A stretch of DNA of 64,000 nt. It comes from Zasmidium citrigriseum (Eukaryota > Ascomycota > Dothideomycetes > Mycosphaerellales > Mycosphaerellaceae). The DNA is taken from assembly GCA_002786025.1 (NCBI GenBank), contig NHNW01000014.1:434001-498000 (forward strand), written 5' to 3'. Below the pieces are notes generated by a model that worked only from the letters and a program-made list of their open reading frames with translations, made no database searches and was not told the DNA's origin. The position numbers were made by a program, and so were the translations under genes. Within the stretch, counting starts at the first letter, position 1, and every line of letters begins with the position of its first letter. Of the stretch, positions 1-10,311 are shown piece after piece.

Positions 1-105
1 GCCAAACAACTGCAAATATCAAATCGGCGAGCACTCTGCTTCAAGCCGAAGATGCACGCAACAACTACCACCTGACCACCAATCGCAGACGAGTCACAAC
101 CCATA

Positions 106-1435
106 CTACCGTCCTCTCCCTCTACCCCTTCCACCGCCTCGACCACCACGCTTCCCGCCCCTCTGGGCCTTCCGCTCATACACCTTCTCCCTCCCAAACG
201 CCGCATCCGCAATTCGCAAATAACTCGTCACGCCCTGATCCAAAACCGCCAAAATGACATTCTTGTACCCATACTTCAGATTCGCGCTCATCTGTCCTTC
301 CGGATTCGGGGGGTCATAAGGTGTCGTCTCGAGCAAAGAGCCGAATTGCTCCAAAGTTGGGGGCTTGGTCTCGCGGGCATTGACGACGGCGATGCGGAAA
401 TCGGGGGGACCGGGCGCGGACTTCTTAAATTTCGTCGAGCCGGGCTTCCAGACGTGGTAGGTGATGCGGAAGTTGGGGTCCGTGTTGGGTTCGGTCTGTT
501 CTGGAGGTTGGGTGACTTTCGTGGGATCGTGGAAGGGTATCATGGCAAGGCGTTTGTAGATTTTGTCGTAGTCGCGGTAGAGGCCTGGTTTGATGACAGG
601 TCCAGCCTTTTGACGTTCGTGGTCCTTCTCTGAACTCTCGGGGAAGAAGAAATGTCGGAGACTTGCCAGACTGAAGAGGCCGGGCTGCCAGGTGCGTTGT
701 GCTAGAGGTGGGAAGCAGTGTGAACCTAGAGGTGGTCCAGGACTGTCCCAACTTGGCGCTCGTATGACGGTATACCCGGATCGCTTCAGGCTCGAGTAGA
801 CCGAATACCGCTCCAGAGTTAGTGCACCACCATGAACATCTTCATCTCCAATGAACATAGCATACGCCGCCTGCAGACTCATCGGCAGACCCAGCGTCTC
901 CTCACTCCCCTCCTCCACCGGCCATCGCAAATCCAGCGTACCCCTCTCCACAAGATACAGCACCTCCTCAGGAAGGAACCACAATCTCTGACCTCTCCGC
1001 CGAGCATCCTCATCGTGAAGCGGATCGTCCTTAGCAGATCGCACATGGCCCATCCTGGCGAAGAGCGGTCCTCGAGGATTGTCCGACCAGGCCATATTCG
1101 TCTCGGGATGGTAGTGTCCGACGGTATATCCTTTCGGCTGGTGGACCCGCTGGAAAGAAAGGGCATTGTGCATAGCCTGCCGCGAGGCCTCCAACGTGTT
1201 GGACTGCAGTGCCGTGCCATGGGACTCGAAATCTTTCTCGCCTCGCTTTGGGATGGTGGCATCCTCTTTTCTGCAGAAATTGTCAGAAACCAGTCGTCGT
1301 AAGCTAATCTTCACGTGATGAAGTGGCGTACGAAATCGAAGTCAAAAAGCGAAAGTCCTGTGTCTCGTCACTAAGATCCACGTCTTCGCCTTTGCTGGGT
1401 CCGCGAGGGATGACATCCTCGTCGGCGTCGGCCAT
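106..1435 (-). CDS. SEN54: tRNA-splicing endonuclease subunit Sen54, two exons
   Basis: Structural subunit of the heterotetrameric endonuclease that removes introns from pre-tRNAs. Exons are 1435-1332 and 1270-106, 422 aa. The 61-nt intron (1331-1271) starts GTACGC and ends TGCAG, and joining it restores one frame across the run DETQDFRF...KEDATIPKRGEKDFE, a conserved N-terminal stretch of fungal Sen54. The family N-terminal domain follows (KGYTVGHYHPETNMAW, then WFLPEEVLYLVERGTLDLRW). The C-terminus is Arg/Gly rich (GGKRGGRGGGRGRGRGR), an unusual basic tail that could touch RNA (inference). The start ATG at 1435 is the first codon of the conserved MADADED opening. It lies head to head with the small gene at 1705. 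Family call is firm; the splice sites are by eye. Confidence 0.9.
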
Positions 1436-1704
1436 ATTGACCGCGGTAAGTATGCTATGATGTGTGGTGTCAAGAAGGTCCAAAGGTTGCAAGACGGATA
1501 GAACGGATATTTTGCTGGCGTGGACAAAAGCTCATGACTGGAAGTCGCAAGCAGCGAATTTGGTCGAGCGTGCACGGGCCACCATCGCGAATCTCACCAG
1601 CCACGACCACGCCTGCATCGATCACCCATGCTTCATCGAGATTCGATCTTGGAAGTGAGGCAAGTACGACATTCATCGAGGTTCTTGCTGGGAAGTGACG
1701 AGTA

Positions 1705-2051
1705 ATGGCAACACCAACCGCCGACGATGAGCTGCTCCTGATCGTACGCCACATCATCACTCCCTCATCGCCATCACGAGAACCACCTTCTGATAAAAAT
1801 CATCACAGCTCCTCCGCAACCTCCGTAATGCAGCAAATACCTTCGGCACAGAATCTCCACAGTACCACAGCATCAAATCCACCGTGCAAGAGCACCTCCA
1901 AGAAATGAAAACCAAAGGCCTGACCACCAACCTGACCAAAGCCCGCGAACAAGGTCTCGCAGGCTACAGGCAAGCTCCATCACTCGCTGAGGAAGCTGAG
2001 GCGAGAGACCTGTCGGGACTGTTGTCGAGTCTCACTCTGGACAAGAAGTGA
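1705..2051 (+). CDS. Small uncharacterised protein, two exons, 93 aa
   Basis: Exon 1 is 1705-1743 (13 codons), intron 1744-1808 (65 nt, GTACGC donor, TTCTGATAA branch-like site, CACAG acceptor), exon 2 1809-2051 ending TGA. The join is phase 0 and gives a coherent, mostly helical protein: MATPTADDELLLI, then LLRNLRNAANTFGT, a stretch EHLQEMKTKGLTTNLTKARE, and a C-terminus ending LLSSLTLDKK. No signal peptide or membrane segment. I do not recognise the family. The start lies 269 bp from SEN54, so the two could share a bidirectional promoter. The gene is invisible without the intron, because unspliced frame 1 stops at 1908 after unrelated residues. Moderate confidence rests on the textbook intron and the sensible spliced sequence. 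Confidence 0.6.
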
Positions 2052-3207
2052 GGTGAAACAAACGAGCCCAGCGCCCACGACTATCAGGCGACGAGCCCAC
2101 GATTCTTCCGACTCCAAACCCATCCAAAACAGCTATACGCTGCGCTCGCATCTCACTCTCCCCCATCCTCAAAAGGCCAAGCCCTCCAAATCCTCCCGCA
2201 CCAGGGCATAAGCCCAAATCCCCAGGAACAGGCAACGATCCAATCCCTACATCGCATAGGCGAAAAACGACTCCCCCTCCACGTTTCATCAGTCGAGGGT
2301 TTGGAGTGTCTATAGGGCTCGCCACTGGACACCTCGCGGCAAACTCGTTCACCCGGAGAGGCGAGTGAGATAGGGCATATGCGCGATTCGCGAGCGTGTG
2401 AAGCGAGGTAGTGAGTTAGGGCAGTCGAGTTTCACGACACGGACGGAAGTGGAGCGGGTAGCCTATGAGGTATCTTCCGCCGTACTCGGGATCGTACAAG
2501 GCATCTAACGCCGTTCTGGTGGAAGTGAAGGAATCAAAACACATGTCAGACTGTACCAAAAAGCAGCCACTTCGGATCATCCGCTTTCTTAATCTATCCA
2601 CCCATTCGGTACCGAATTGGGACTTCGTTTCGCCAATGTATAGCGCTGACAGGTTAAAGCCTTCAAGCCCAGGTATGCTTCTGCTTGCCCACAAAAATGC
2701 CCTAGTCGTAGCTCTGAAAACTTTGCAATATGCAATATCCCAAAACAGCAACTGTTGAGCTCCAAAAGGTTCCCCATTCCCGCAATCCTGCCCTATATGT
2801 ACTCTGGATCATGTACAGATTGGCGTCTTGGTATTCGTTGTCGTTAGCTTCGTTCAGTCATCGTGCTCCAATCAGGAAGATGCAGGTGGCTTCCACATCC
2901 CTCCCGCGTCATGTATCCTCGGGGCCGAAATATTTCGGTCTGCTGTAAACGCTGATCCTGGTGTTCTATCCATGGCCAGATCTTGATGTGTTTGCGCATT
3001 ATCTTTTCGCAAGCTCCTCGTCCGTGACCCATGGCGGGTCTCCTGCCTATCCGGGGCAAAGCTTACTCGGACGGGGTGGAAACAATCGATGTCGATCGCC
3101 GAGCTGCAGATAGTCGAGACCGCCATTGAAGCCAGAGTCGATGTCGACACCATGCAATCGTTGTGAACCTTGGTGATAGATGCGCTCGGGCGGCCCCATC
3201 ACAGGCC
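2052..3207. other. Intergenic stretch, no convincing gene
   Basis: Lies between the small gene at 1705 and the 3' end of the TRF-like gene. A 111-codon open frame on the minus strand (2751-2416) has mixed composition but no motif I recognise and is overlapped by an equally long frame on the plus strand. Two TAGGGCA-type sequences occur near 2371 and 2417. Nothing else is supported. Confidence 0.5.
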
Positions 3208-5375
3208 TCAACGCTTGCTAGTCTTCTTGCGGCCCTTCTTTCCAGCAGGCTCCTTTTCCAGCGACGGATCGACTCCGTCTTCACCATCCTCGCCATCTCC
3301 ACCACCTGCCTGTTGCTCCTCATCCAGCATCCCCAACGCAGCTCGAGCGCGAGCTCCACCTCGTTTGCGCAGCTCACCGGTGACGCCCCGAAGTGAGTTT
3401 GGCACTTCCTTGCCTGTCTTGAGGTACCAGAGCTTGAGGTTACGGGCTTTGTCTTTGAGCTGCACTTGGTTGCGGTCCTTGAGCACTTCTGAGATGGAAC
3501 CTCCCCTGCCATACAGAGCAAGAATCTGTGACCAATGAGGGCCGTTGACGCGTTCGAGACCAGCCAGCAGAGCGTCTTCTTCGGGCTTCGTCCAAGGTTG
3601 TCGGATAGTGGATGCTGCTGGCGCAGCTTTCCTGGTGTCGCCTGCTCCCGATCCGCCGGCTTTTCCGTTCAGAGATAGGGATTGAACACCAGCAAGAGCA
3701 CCGGTGGAAGCTCCATTTGCACCGTTGATGTCTTGAGCATTGTTCTTGGCCATGTTTCGGTCCTGGTTGGCTTGCGACCGTACGGGCACGTTCATGATGC
3801 CATCCACGTTCTTTGTGATGCACGAAGCGAATTCTCTCACGAAGTCATTCCATTGGTACTTCTTTGGCAGTTCCTTCAAGGCTTCGTCGGATGATGGCTC
3901 GGCAAGAAGGTAGCTCTTTCGTGCTCGGCTTCGATCGATAAAGTCCTGCTCGCTGGGGGATAAGCTTGGTGCGTCTGGGTGTCGGGTAAGAATCTGAGCG
4001 TCCAGATCTGGCGGGAACAGTTCGTCCAGCATGGCCTCGGGGCTTCCCTCACTGTTCATTAGCGCCGAGATGTAGATCTGGGTCTTGAGCTCAAGATAAA
4101 TTGCTCCCTGCCACTTGAGTAGTCGATGACCTAACGGGACGAAGGTCTCCATGAAGAACTCGTTGAGGTGAAAGAAGCTCACATCATGAGCACCGAGAAT
4201 GCTCGAGATGAAGGTAGCAATGTTAGCTTTGCGGATGATTTCTTGTTGGTTGGGTTGGAACATTTGGATGGCGATAGCGTCGATGAACGGGGTTTCCCTG
4301 CTATAGACCTTCCTCGTTTGGTCGAAAAGGTTCTTGAGGGTCTTGTAGGCTTGGCCATCTTCTGTCTCTCCCCCTCTCATGAGGTCTTGGATCTGAGCAT
4401 AGTTGGCTTTCGAAATGGTGTGTATTAGCTGCGTGGCCTGTGCAACGTCGTTAGTACCTTTCTCGAGGCGACATGTATTGACCAATACGAACCAGATTGT
4501 CCAGGATGGGCAAGCTCTGGATCTTCAAGTGCATGCTAGCATCGTCGAAGTAGTATGCGGACGACTTGGCTGCTTCACGCTGGGCCAACTGTGCTGTTGC
4601 ACTTGGTGCGGTGTAGTTGGCATACTGATTGGCAACTTCGACGTCCGGGTAGTTGAAAGCAGCGTTCGTATCGAGAGCTTCCGTGGGCTCGCCGACGTTG
4701 GTAGTTGTCGAAGGAGGGAAGAAAGGCATGGTCGCTGTGTTTGCCTGGCCTCCAACAGAGTAGCTCACTGAGGTGGAAGTGTCTCCATACGGTTGAGTAG
4801 CAGTGGTGTTCCAAGATGAGCCGTAAGTACCTGCACCAGTGCCGGACTGGCCGTAGAAGTAGGGCTGCTGCGAGTAGGTGGAGAGGTCGGGGTAGGCCGA
4901 TACATCGGTAGAAGTATTAGTAGGCCAGGACGAGCCCTCAGTGGCACCCAGGGAGCTGGCAGCAGCGGCGGTGCTACTTCCAAAGGTGGGTGCATCGTGC
5001 CCTGAGACATAGGACTGCGATGGCGGCTGCTGACCCTGGGCACCCTCGTCCCAATGCTGGTCAAAGGGCTCGGTGGCGGCATCGTCCGCAGCAGAGGCAT
5101 CGTCCAGGCGTCGTCTCTTGTTCAGGCGGGCGCCGCGATTGGCAGCGGCAGCAGGGCCCATGAGGGCGGACGACGACTGCGAAGCCCCATCCTGCATCAT
5201 GGCACCAGCACGCGGCGGGGCGCCGTAAGGGTTGGGATAGGATGACACGACTGCGAAAGCCTCGAGTTAGCCCTGAGTGCGCCCGGAGCGCGTGCTTCAT
5301 TAATCAAGAGCATGGCCGCCATCGAACGCGAGATGTGCGGAGCCTACGCAATGGGAGCCGAGACGTACTGTCCAT
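3208..5375 (-). CDS. tbf1: TRF/Tbf1-like telomere-repeat-binding factor, three exons
   Basis: Exons 5375-5369, 5250-4493 and 4437-3208 give 664 aa. Intron 1 (5368-5251, 118 nt) has GTACGT and a GCTAAC branch; intron 2 (4492-4438, 55 nt) has a GTTCGT donor and a perfect TACTAAC branch. Residues 1-240 are low-complexity Ser/Thr/Gln/Ala with a basic NKRRR patch near 45. Residues about 256-470 look like a TRF-homology dimerisation region (WQGAIYLELKTQIYI). A single Myb domain at about 534-600 starts RQPWTKPEEDALLAGLE and carries a telobox-like QLKDKARNLKLW. The tail is acidic then Lys rich. Fungal relatives are S. cerevisiae and S. pombe Tbf1 and Taz1, which bind TTAGGG-type repeats at telomeres and in promoters. 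Which member this is cannot be settled here. Seven AGCCCTA motifs lie directly upstream. Confidence 0.82.
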
Positions 5376-5420
5376 GCTGCTGCTTCCTTCAGGCTGCGAG
5401 TGAGGGCAATGTGTCGTGCG

Positions 5421-7139
5421 AGCCCTAAAGCCCTACTCTGGCCTTGCCTTCCGACTGCCGCTTGTGCTGCGAGATGCGGCTTGTCGAGATGCTCCGTGGA
5501 CCGTCGAACGAAGCCTGCTTCTACCGATGAGCCTGCGGGCGCAAGGATGAGAGATTGATTAATTGACGATTGCGAAGACGTCGGTCAGCAGCAGCAGCGG
5601 CTGACGATGGAAGACGCTGAGACTTGGTTTGGCCCAAGAAAGTCACCGATTCAACAGCTGCCGCCCTCCGCCAATCGCAATGGGCACCGCTGAGACAGAT
5701 GCGCTGAAACGTCCTACGGCTTTTGCAGGTGAGGATGCCTTACACATCAGCCTCCTGGACATGAGCCTCACTTGTAGCAGCATCTTTTCCTTTCTCAAAG
5801 AACTGCTCACACTTCACAATGACTTTGGAGTCGTGCGAACATGAAGAAGTGAAGTACTTGCCACTGTCAGCTTGGCAGCTTGGCGCGGAGCCCTACTCCT
5901 TGTGTCCTTAGGTGCCCTTCGTTTCAACGACAGGGCACGCTTGGAAGCAAGATCTCACCATCACGCATCTGCATTACGTGAAATCGCTTGACGGACCGGT
6001 CGATCTGGCCTCGGAGCCTCCAAACTCAGACCCTAATAACACTAACCCAAGACTTCAACTTTGGAAGGAACATCAACCTCAGCGGCTTAGGGCTGGGTCG
6101 GGTGAGTTTGAGCCTCTCCTCCATTCCATCAATCTAACTCTTTTCCCAGATTCGATGTATCTTCATCAACGCAAGGCAAGTTGTGTGTACTGTAAAAAGT
6201 TGCAGACAGCTACATCTGGCCGAAGTCAAGTTTGGCTCACAAGCGAAGATGACAAACATGGTCCAAAACCCGAGGAGCTCGCAAACAGGAAGACAGCTCG
6301 CAAACTACTCCTCATGCGACATGCCACCGGGACATCGCCCGCGGTCTAGCAAGAAGAGCTTGTCTGCAAGAGCAAATCCGGCCGTAGGATGTTGACGTCC
6401 ATAGACGGCCATCCTGGGAGAGAAGTGGTGAAGCAGGATCTCACACCAGCAACAACCATCTTCCGCTCGGTGACAGCCCCGAATGCGAGGCCATCAAGCA
6501 TCTCGAAGCAATGATCATCATTGCTTGAAACCGAAAAAGTGCGAGGTCTAGAATGGTTGAAGATGCCTGATAAGGCTGACCGCGTGGACGTCTCAAAGCT
6601 CACATCCCGTCATCAAGCCCTCAAACCGCAGCACGAACTGCCTGCCCGAATAGATCATCTATACGGCCGCCTCGGAGCACTACCACCAAGGGCGCCAACA
6701 AGCAAGCATCTAAAAAACGGCCGCAAGACCACATCGCTCGCTCAGCTACCAATCAGCTCACCTCGCAATACGGCAGGACACCACTTCCCTAGAACAACAA
6801 GGGACCCCAACGCCCATGCCTCAAACATGACATCCAACGGAGCCAAGCCCGGCAACCCTCTGCACGTCAGAATCCTCTAGGCATCACCACGACTTCATCT
6901 AAGCTGCGCATCCTCTTTCCTTTCCTTCTCATGATGGATTATCTCACCTCAGCCTAACAACCACTCTGTCGGATCACCAGCCCTATATGCTGTCAAGTCT
7001 CGGGGTGAGAATGAGTCTCGAGCATTGCCTGAGGTAAATTGGCATATCCAGCCCTACTCTCGTTCAGACTTCGGGTGCAAGGATTCATGACCGTTGTGAA
7101 GATGGAGAGTCGTGCGCTCGCATTGCATATGCAGCCCTA
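5421..7139. promoter_or_regulatory. Cluster of seven AGCCCTA (Tbf1-core-like) motifs
   Basis: Exact AGCCCTA or its complement at 5421-5427, 5429-5435, 5889-5895, 6088-6094 (as TAGGGCT within TTAGGGCT), 6979-6985, 7050-7056 and 7133-7139; a near match TAGGGCA is at 7183. About 0.2 copies would be expected by chance in 1.7 kb on both strands. The yeast Tbf1 consensus is ARCCCTAA, and the first pair sits 46-60 bp upstream of the TRF-like start codon. Flanking bases differ between copies, so this is not simple tandem duplication. Autoregulation is an inference. Confidence 0.5.
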
Positions 7140-7747
7140 TACGCCTTCTTGGAAAGTGGGAGCCTTACTTTGAGATGTTGAGTAGGGCAGACTGGTAGTC
7201 TGAAACCCCTCGACATGATGGCAAGTCACTTCACCTCGAGCGACATTCTTGACACATCTCGGAGCACGATCTTTCACTCACTTCAGCGTTCATTTTCCTC
7301 TCTGCTCCTGATGCCATGACAGTCGTTCCTCTCGTATCTTGACATCACTTTCAATCATTGCCAAACAAATCAAATGACTTTGGTATCATGTTCTATATCA
7401 ATGACATCGTAGCAACACACAAGAGGACCAAAAGATCGAGCAAGAAAACAGAAAGACGCAGCAAAAGCCAGCACAGCTCGGCAATTTGCAAAAATCAAGA
7501 TCAAGAAAAAAAAACGCCATTTCCCGTCCGTCTAGTAGATGATGATGTTTCGCTTCTGCTCCCGCTTCACACACTTTCGATTTCCATGTCCGGACGCCCG
7601 AAGCAATGCAGCAAAGCCCGCCCGCCGTTCCCTCCCTCCTCCCTCCCCATGGACGTTTCAAAGCGTACAGAACCAAAGAAAATTGCCATCTCCCAAAAAC
7701 AACAATCAAGATGCAGAAAAAAGAACGCTCCACGGCATTTGCTTCCT

Positions 7748-7957
7748 CTAGTATGGAGCCCCCTTCTTCTCAGCACCAACCCAAACCCTCTCGCTCTCCC
7801 ATCGACTATGCGAGAAGCGACTCGCACGACGTTTCCGGACTTGGCGAGCGACGCTGCGGTACGCTTTCGTGCAAGGACGGATTAAGAGGAGGATGGCGAT
7901 CAGGGCGAGGGTGACGCCGAGGATGATGAGGGGCCAGAGCCATTCGAGGAAGACCAT
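7748..7957 (-). CDS. Possible 69-aa single-pass membrane peptide ORF
   Basis: Starts with ATG at 7957, only 18 nt beyond the GT15 stop codon on the same strand. The first 27 residues (MVFLEWLWPLIILGVTLALI...) form a strong transmembrane helix, followed by a basic tail rich in Arg and Lys (RQVRKRRASR). I recognise no family. It may be a reading frame inside the GT15 3' UTR with no function, a downstream cistron, or part of an alternative last exon. Low confidence. Confidence 0.25.
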   Translation of the reverse strand: MVFLEWLWPLIILGVTLALIAILLLIRPCTKAYRSVARQVRKRRASRFSHSRWESERVWVGAEKKGAPY

Positions 7958-7975
7958 GCCGTAGCGTCCGGCCAG

Positions 7976-9378
7976 TCACTGTTCCTTTTCATAGCCTTCG
8001 GGCTTGGGCATTTTGTTCATGTCGAACCAGCGGTTGGTGCCTGGGAAGAGGTTTGTTAGTCATGTGCCAAGGTATTGTTATTCTGTACCTGCATCTGCGG
8101 GTCAAATGGGTAAGGGGTTTATTACTTACAAGAGTAGCCGTTCCAGTCGAAGTTGTCCTTGGGGTTGCAGTGGCACTTCAGGTCCAGGCGCATCTGCTCA
8201 CCCGTCGGACAGTGGGTAAACGGGACGTGGTAGTAGGCGATATCGTTGAAGAAGTGGATCTCGTCCTTTGGAAGCATCAACCCTGCAGCAATGGAGTGGA
8301 TTGGCGCGTCACCCCAGCGCTCGTAGAAGAAACCACCCTCCTTGTCCAGGAAATCGAAGTATTCGACGTAAGCCTTGCTGCGAAGCCAATTGAGGTTGCC
8401 AATCTCGAAGTTGGACCAGAAATGGCAGTGGTTGTAAGTGACACCTCCATCATCGGAGAGGAATTCCATGCTGTTGTCCTTGGCAATGTGCTCTGGGTGC
8501 TGCTTCATGAACTTCTTGACGCTGTCCCAGAGAGTTGGAATGGTCTCGACGTATTCGTAGAGGGAGAGCACGAAGCTGTACTTCTTCTTGTTGTCGGCCA
8601 TGAACTTGAAAGGGTCGTAGGCAATGTCGCAGTAGAGCTCAATGGATGGCTCCACACGCCAGTACCACTCGTACTCCAGCATCAGAGGATGACGGAAGAA
8701 GAAACCCGACTCGTATCTGCACATATGTCTGTAGCTGATGCTGTCTCCGTAGATGATCTTGCGCTCGTGCATATCCTCGCGAACCTTCTTGGCCTTCTCT
8801 TGGTCAATGAATTCTGGGAAACCCCAGTGCTCCGAGTCAATCTTTCCGTATCTTGCCTTGCCGGAGGTGAGTGCGGTTGTCACCTTTTTGAAGGTGTCGT
8901 CAAAATCGGCGTCGTTCAGGAAAACCCAATCGTAGTTGTAAGCGTGGTTGAAGCGGTCCTCGACCTGGCGAATACTGCGGGAGATCTCCCAAACATCGCT
9001 GTTGCGTGCAAGGGTCACGAAAGTAGCGTTCATGCGCGCACCCGGTGCCTTTGGGCCTGCGAGAGAGGTCTGGCCGCTTACGGGATTCGGTGAGGTAGGC
9101 TGCTTTGGTGAAGAAGGGTTATCGTCAGACCCAGGGCCCATTGCTGGATTCACGACATTGCCAAACTCGGTGTTGCCCTTCGAATCAGATGCGAATGTAC
9201 TAGGCTTCGACTCTTGCCCTCCCCTTAAGAGGCCTTGTGCCTTCAGCAGCTCGGCCGCTGATTTGATATGATCGGAACCAGGTACGGTACCGCTTGATGA
9301 GGATGAAATGAAGAATATGACAACGACGGCGAAGAAGGCGGCGACGATCCATCGCAGATATCTCGTTGAGCCGGCCAT
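7976..9378 (-). CDS. GT15 alpha-1,2-mannosyltransferase (Kre2/Mnt1/Ktr family), two exons
   Basis: Golgi type II membrane enzyme that adds alpha-1,2-mannose from GDP-mannose to O- and N-linked glycans of secreted and wall proteins. Exons 9378-8130 and 8040-7976, 437 aa. The intron (8129-8041, 89 nt) has GTAAGT and TGACTAAC and joins NGYSC to [20 protein letters not shown], the usual family C-terminus. A signal anchor lies at residues about 7-24, followed by a Ser/Pro stem. Catalytic-domain signatures include [43 protein letters not shown] and the Cys-rich [15 protein letters not shown]. Length fits the family. The start was chosen at the ATG just before the anchor; an in-frame extension upstream has no ATG. 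Which Kre2/Ktr paralogue this is remains open. Confidence 0.9.
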
Positions 9379-10311
9379 GGTGGCGGAATGTAGGTGCTCG
9401 TGATGGTGGTACTCGGTGCTGACGGCGAAGAGGTGCGCCCAGCCAAGGGGCTGTCGCTCTTTGTGCTGCTGATTATGCCGCTGCTGAGGAGATTTACAGG
9501 GTGTTCGTCGTCGTCGGTCGAAGGTGGTCGCGCCCACTATGGCCTCGAACCTGGCGACGCACGGGCGATGGTTGGTGGAGTAATGAGCGACAAGGGGTCG
9601 AATCCAGGATTAAAATAAGGGATCAGGCGAAGCGCATTGAATGTTGCGAGGCGGCGGAGAGCCTGGAGAGCGGCGGAGAGGAATCACGATCGCGTGACGG
9701 CGAGGACGGCGAGGAGAGGACAGCAGAATCAGTTCTCGTATCTGGCAAGGGATCGCAGAGGGGTGGGCCTGTTAATACGAGCAACTTCTTGGGAGCGATT
9801 TCCTAGCGCCACAGCAGACGTGGACGCTTTCGTGTCCAAGCAAGGAGCCGGCTCCCGAAGAAAGGGTCTCGATCCTCCAATATTTAGTTAGAACCATCAA
9901 TCCACCGTGTATCTGAATGTTTGCCGTGGCATGTGCTTGAGCAGGCATGCACTTAGAAACACGCAGATCCCTCCAGTAATGGTCGTCAAAATGAATCGTT
10001 TCAATGGAAGTGTTGTGAAGAGTTGATGCCTCAGGCTCTCTACCATCCACTAGGGGAGACTATATCGTGAGCCCCACTCGGCGGTGGACAACGTCAGGTC
10101 CAGTCGAGCTCCAAAATCAACACCACCTCAATTACACCAACACCCAACTCTATCGCTATCCTGTGCGGCCTGCATAGCGTCGACCTGGTACACCCTCCGT
10201 CTTCCGAGCGCTCACGCGCCTCGCATTGCTTCACTTCCTCCTTGGCTGCATCCGCTACACAACACCCAACCACACCACATATCTGCCTCACCGAGAGGCG
10301 CGTCGCCCGCC
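9379..10311. other. Divergent promoter region between GT15 gene and PAT1
   Basis: 933 bp between two start codons facing apart. Short frames here have no family motif. The region just before PAT1 is C/A and CT rich, as is common in fungal 5' leaders. I see no other element. Confidence 0.5.

Larger units (their letters stand above)
5376..7975. other. 2.6-kb intergenic region upstream of the TRF-like gene
   Basis: No recognisable protein gene in any frame. Open frames up to 175 codons exist but overlap one another in several frames and show no family motif. The region holds seven exact AGCCCTA heptamers (separate entry). The last 230 bp include a minus-strand 69-codon frame encoding a hydrophobic peptide just after the GT15 stop (separate entry). 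Confidence 0.5.

Noticed and set aside
2416..2751. 111-codon frame on minus with coding-like composition
   Set aside because: No motif, competing frame of similar length on plus, no intron linking it to other exons.
8053..9093. 346-codon frame on plus
   Set aside because: Shadow of the GT15 gene; Val/Leu-rich composition is the complement of its conserved codons.
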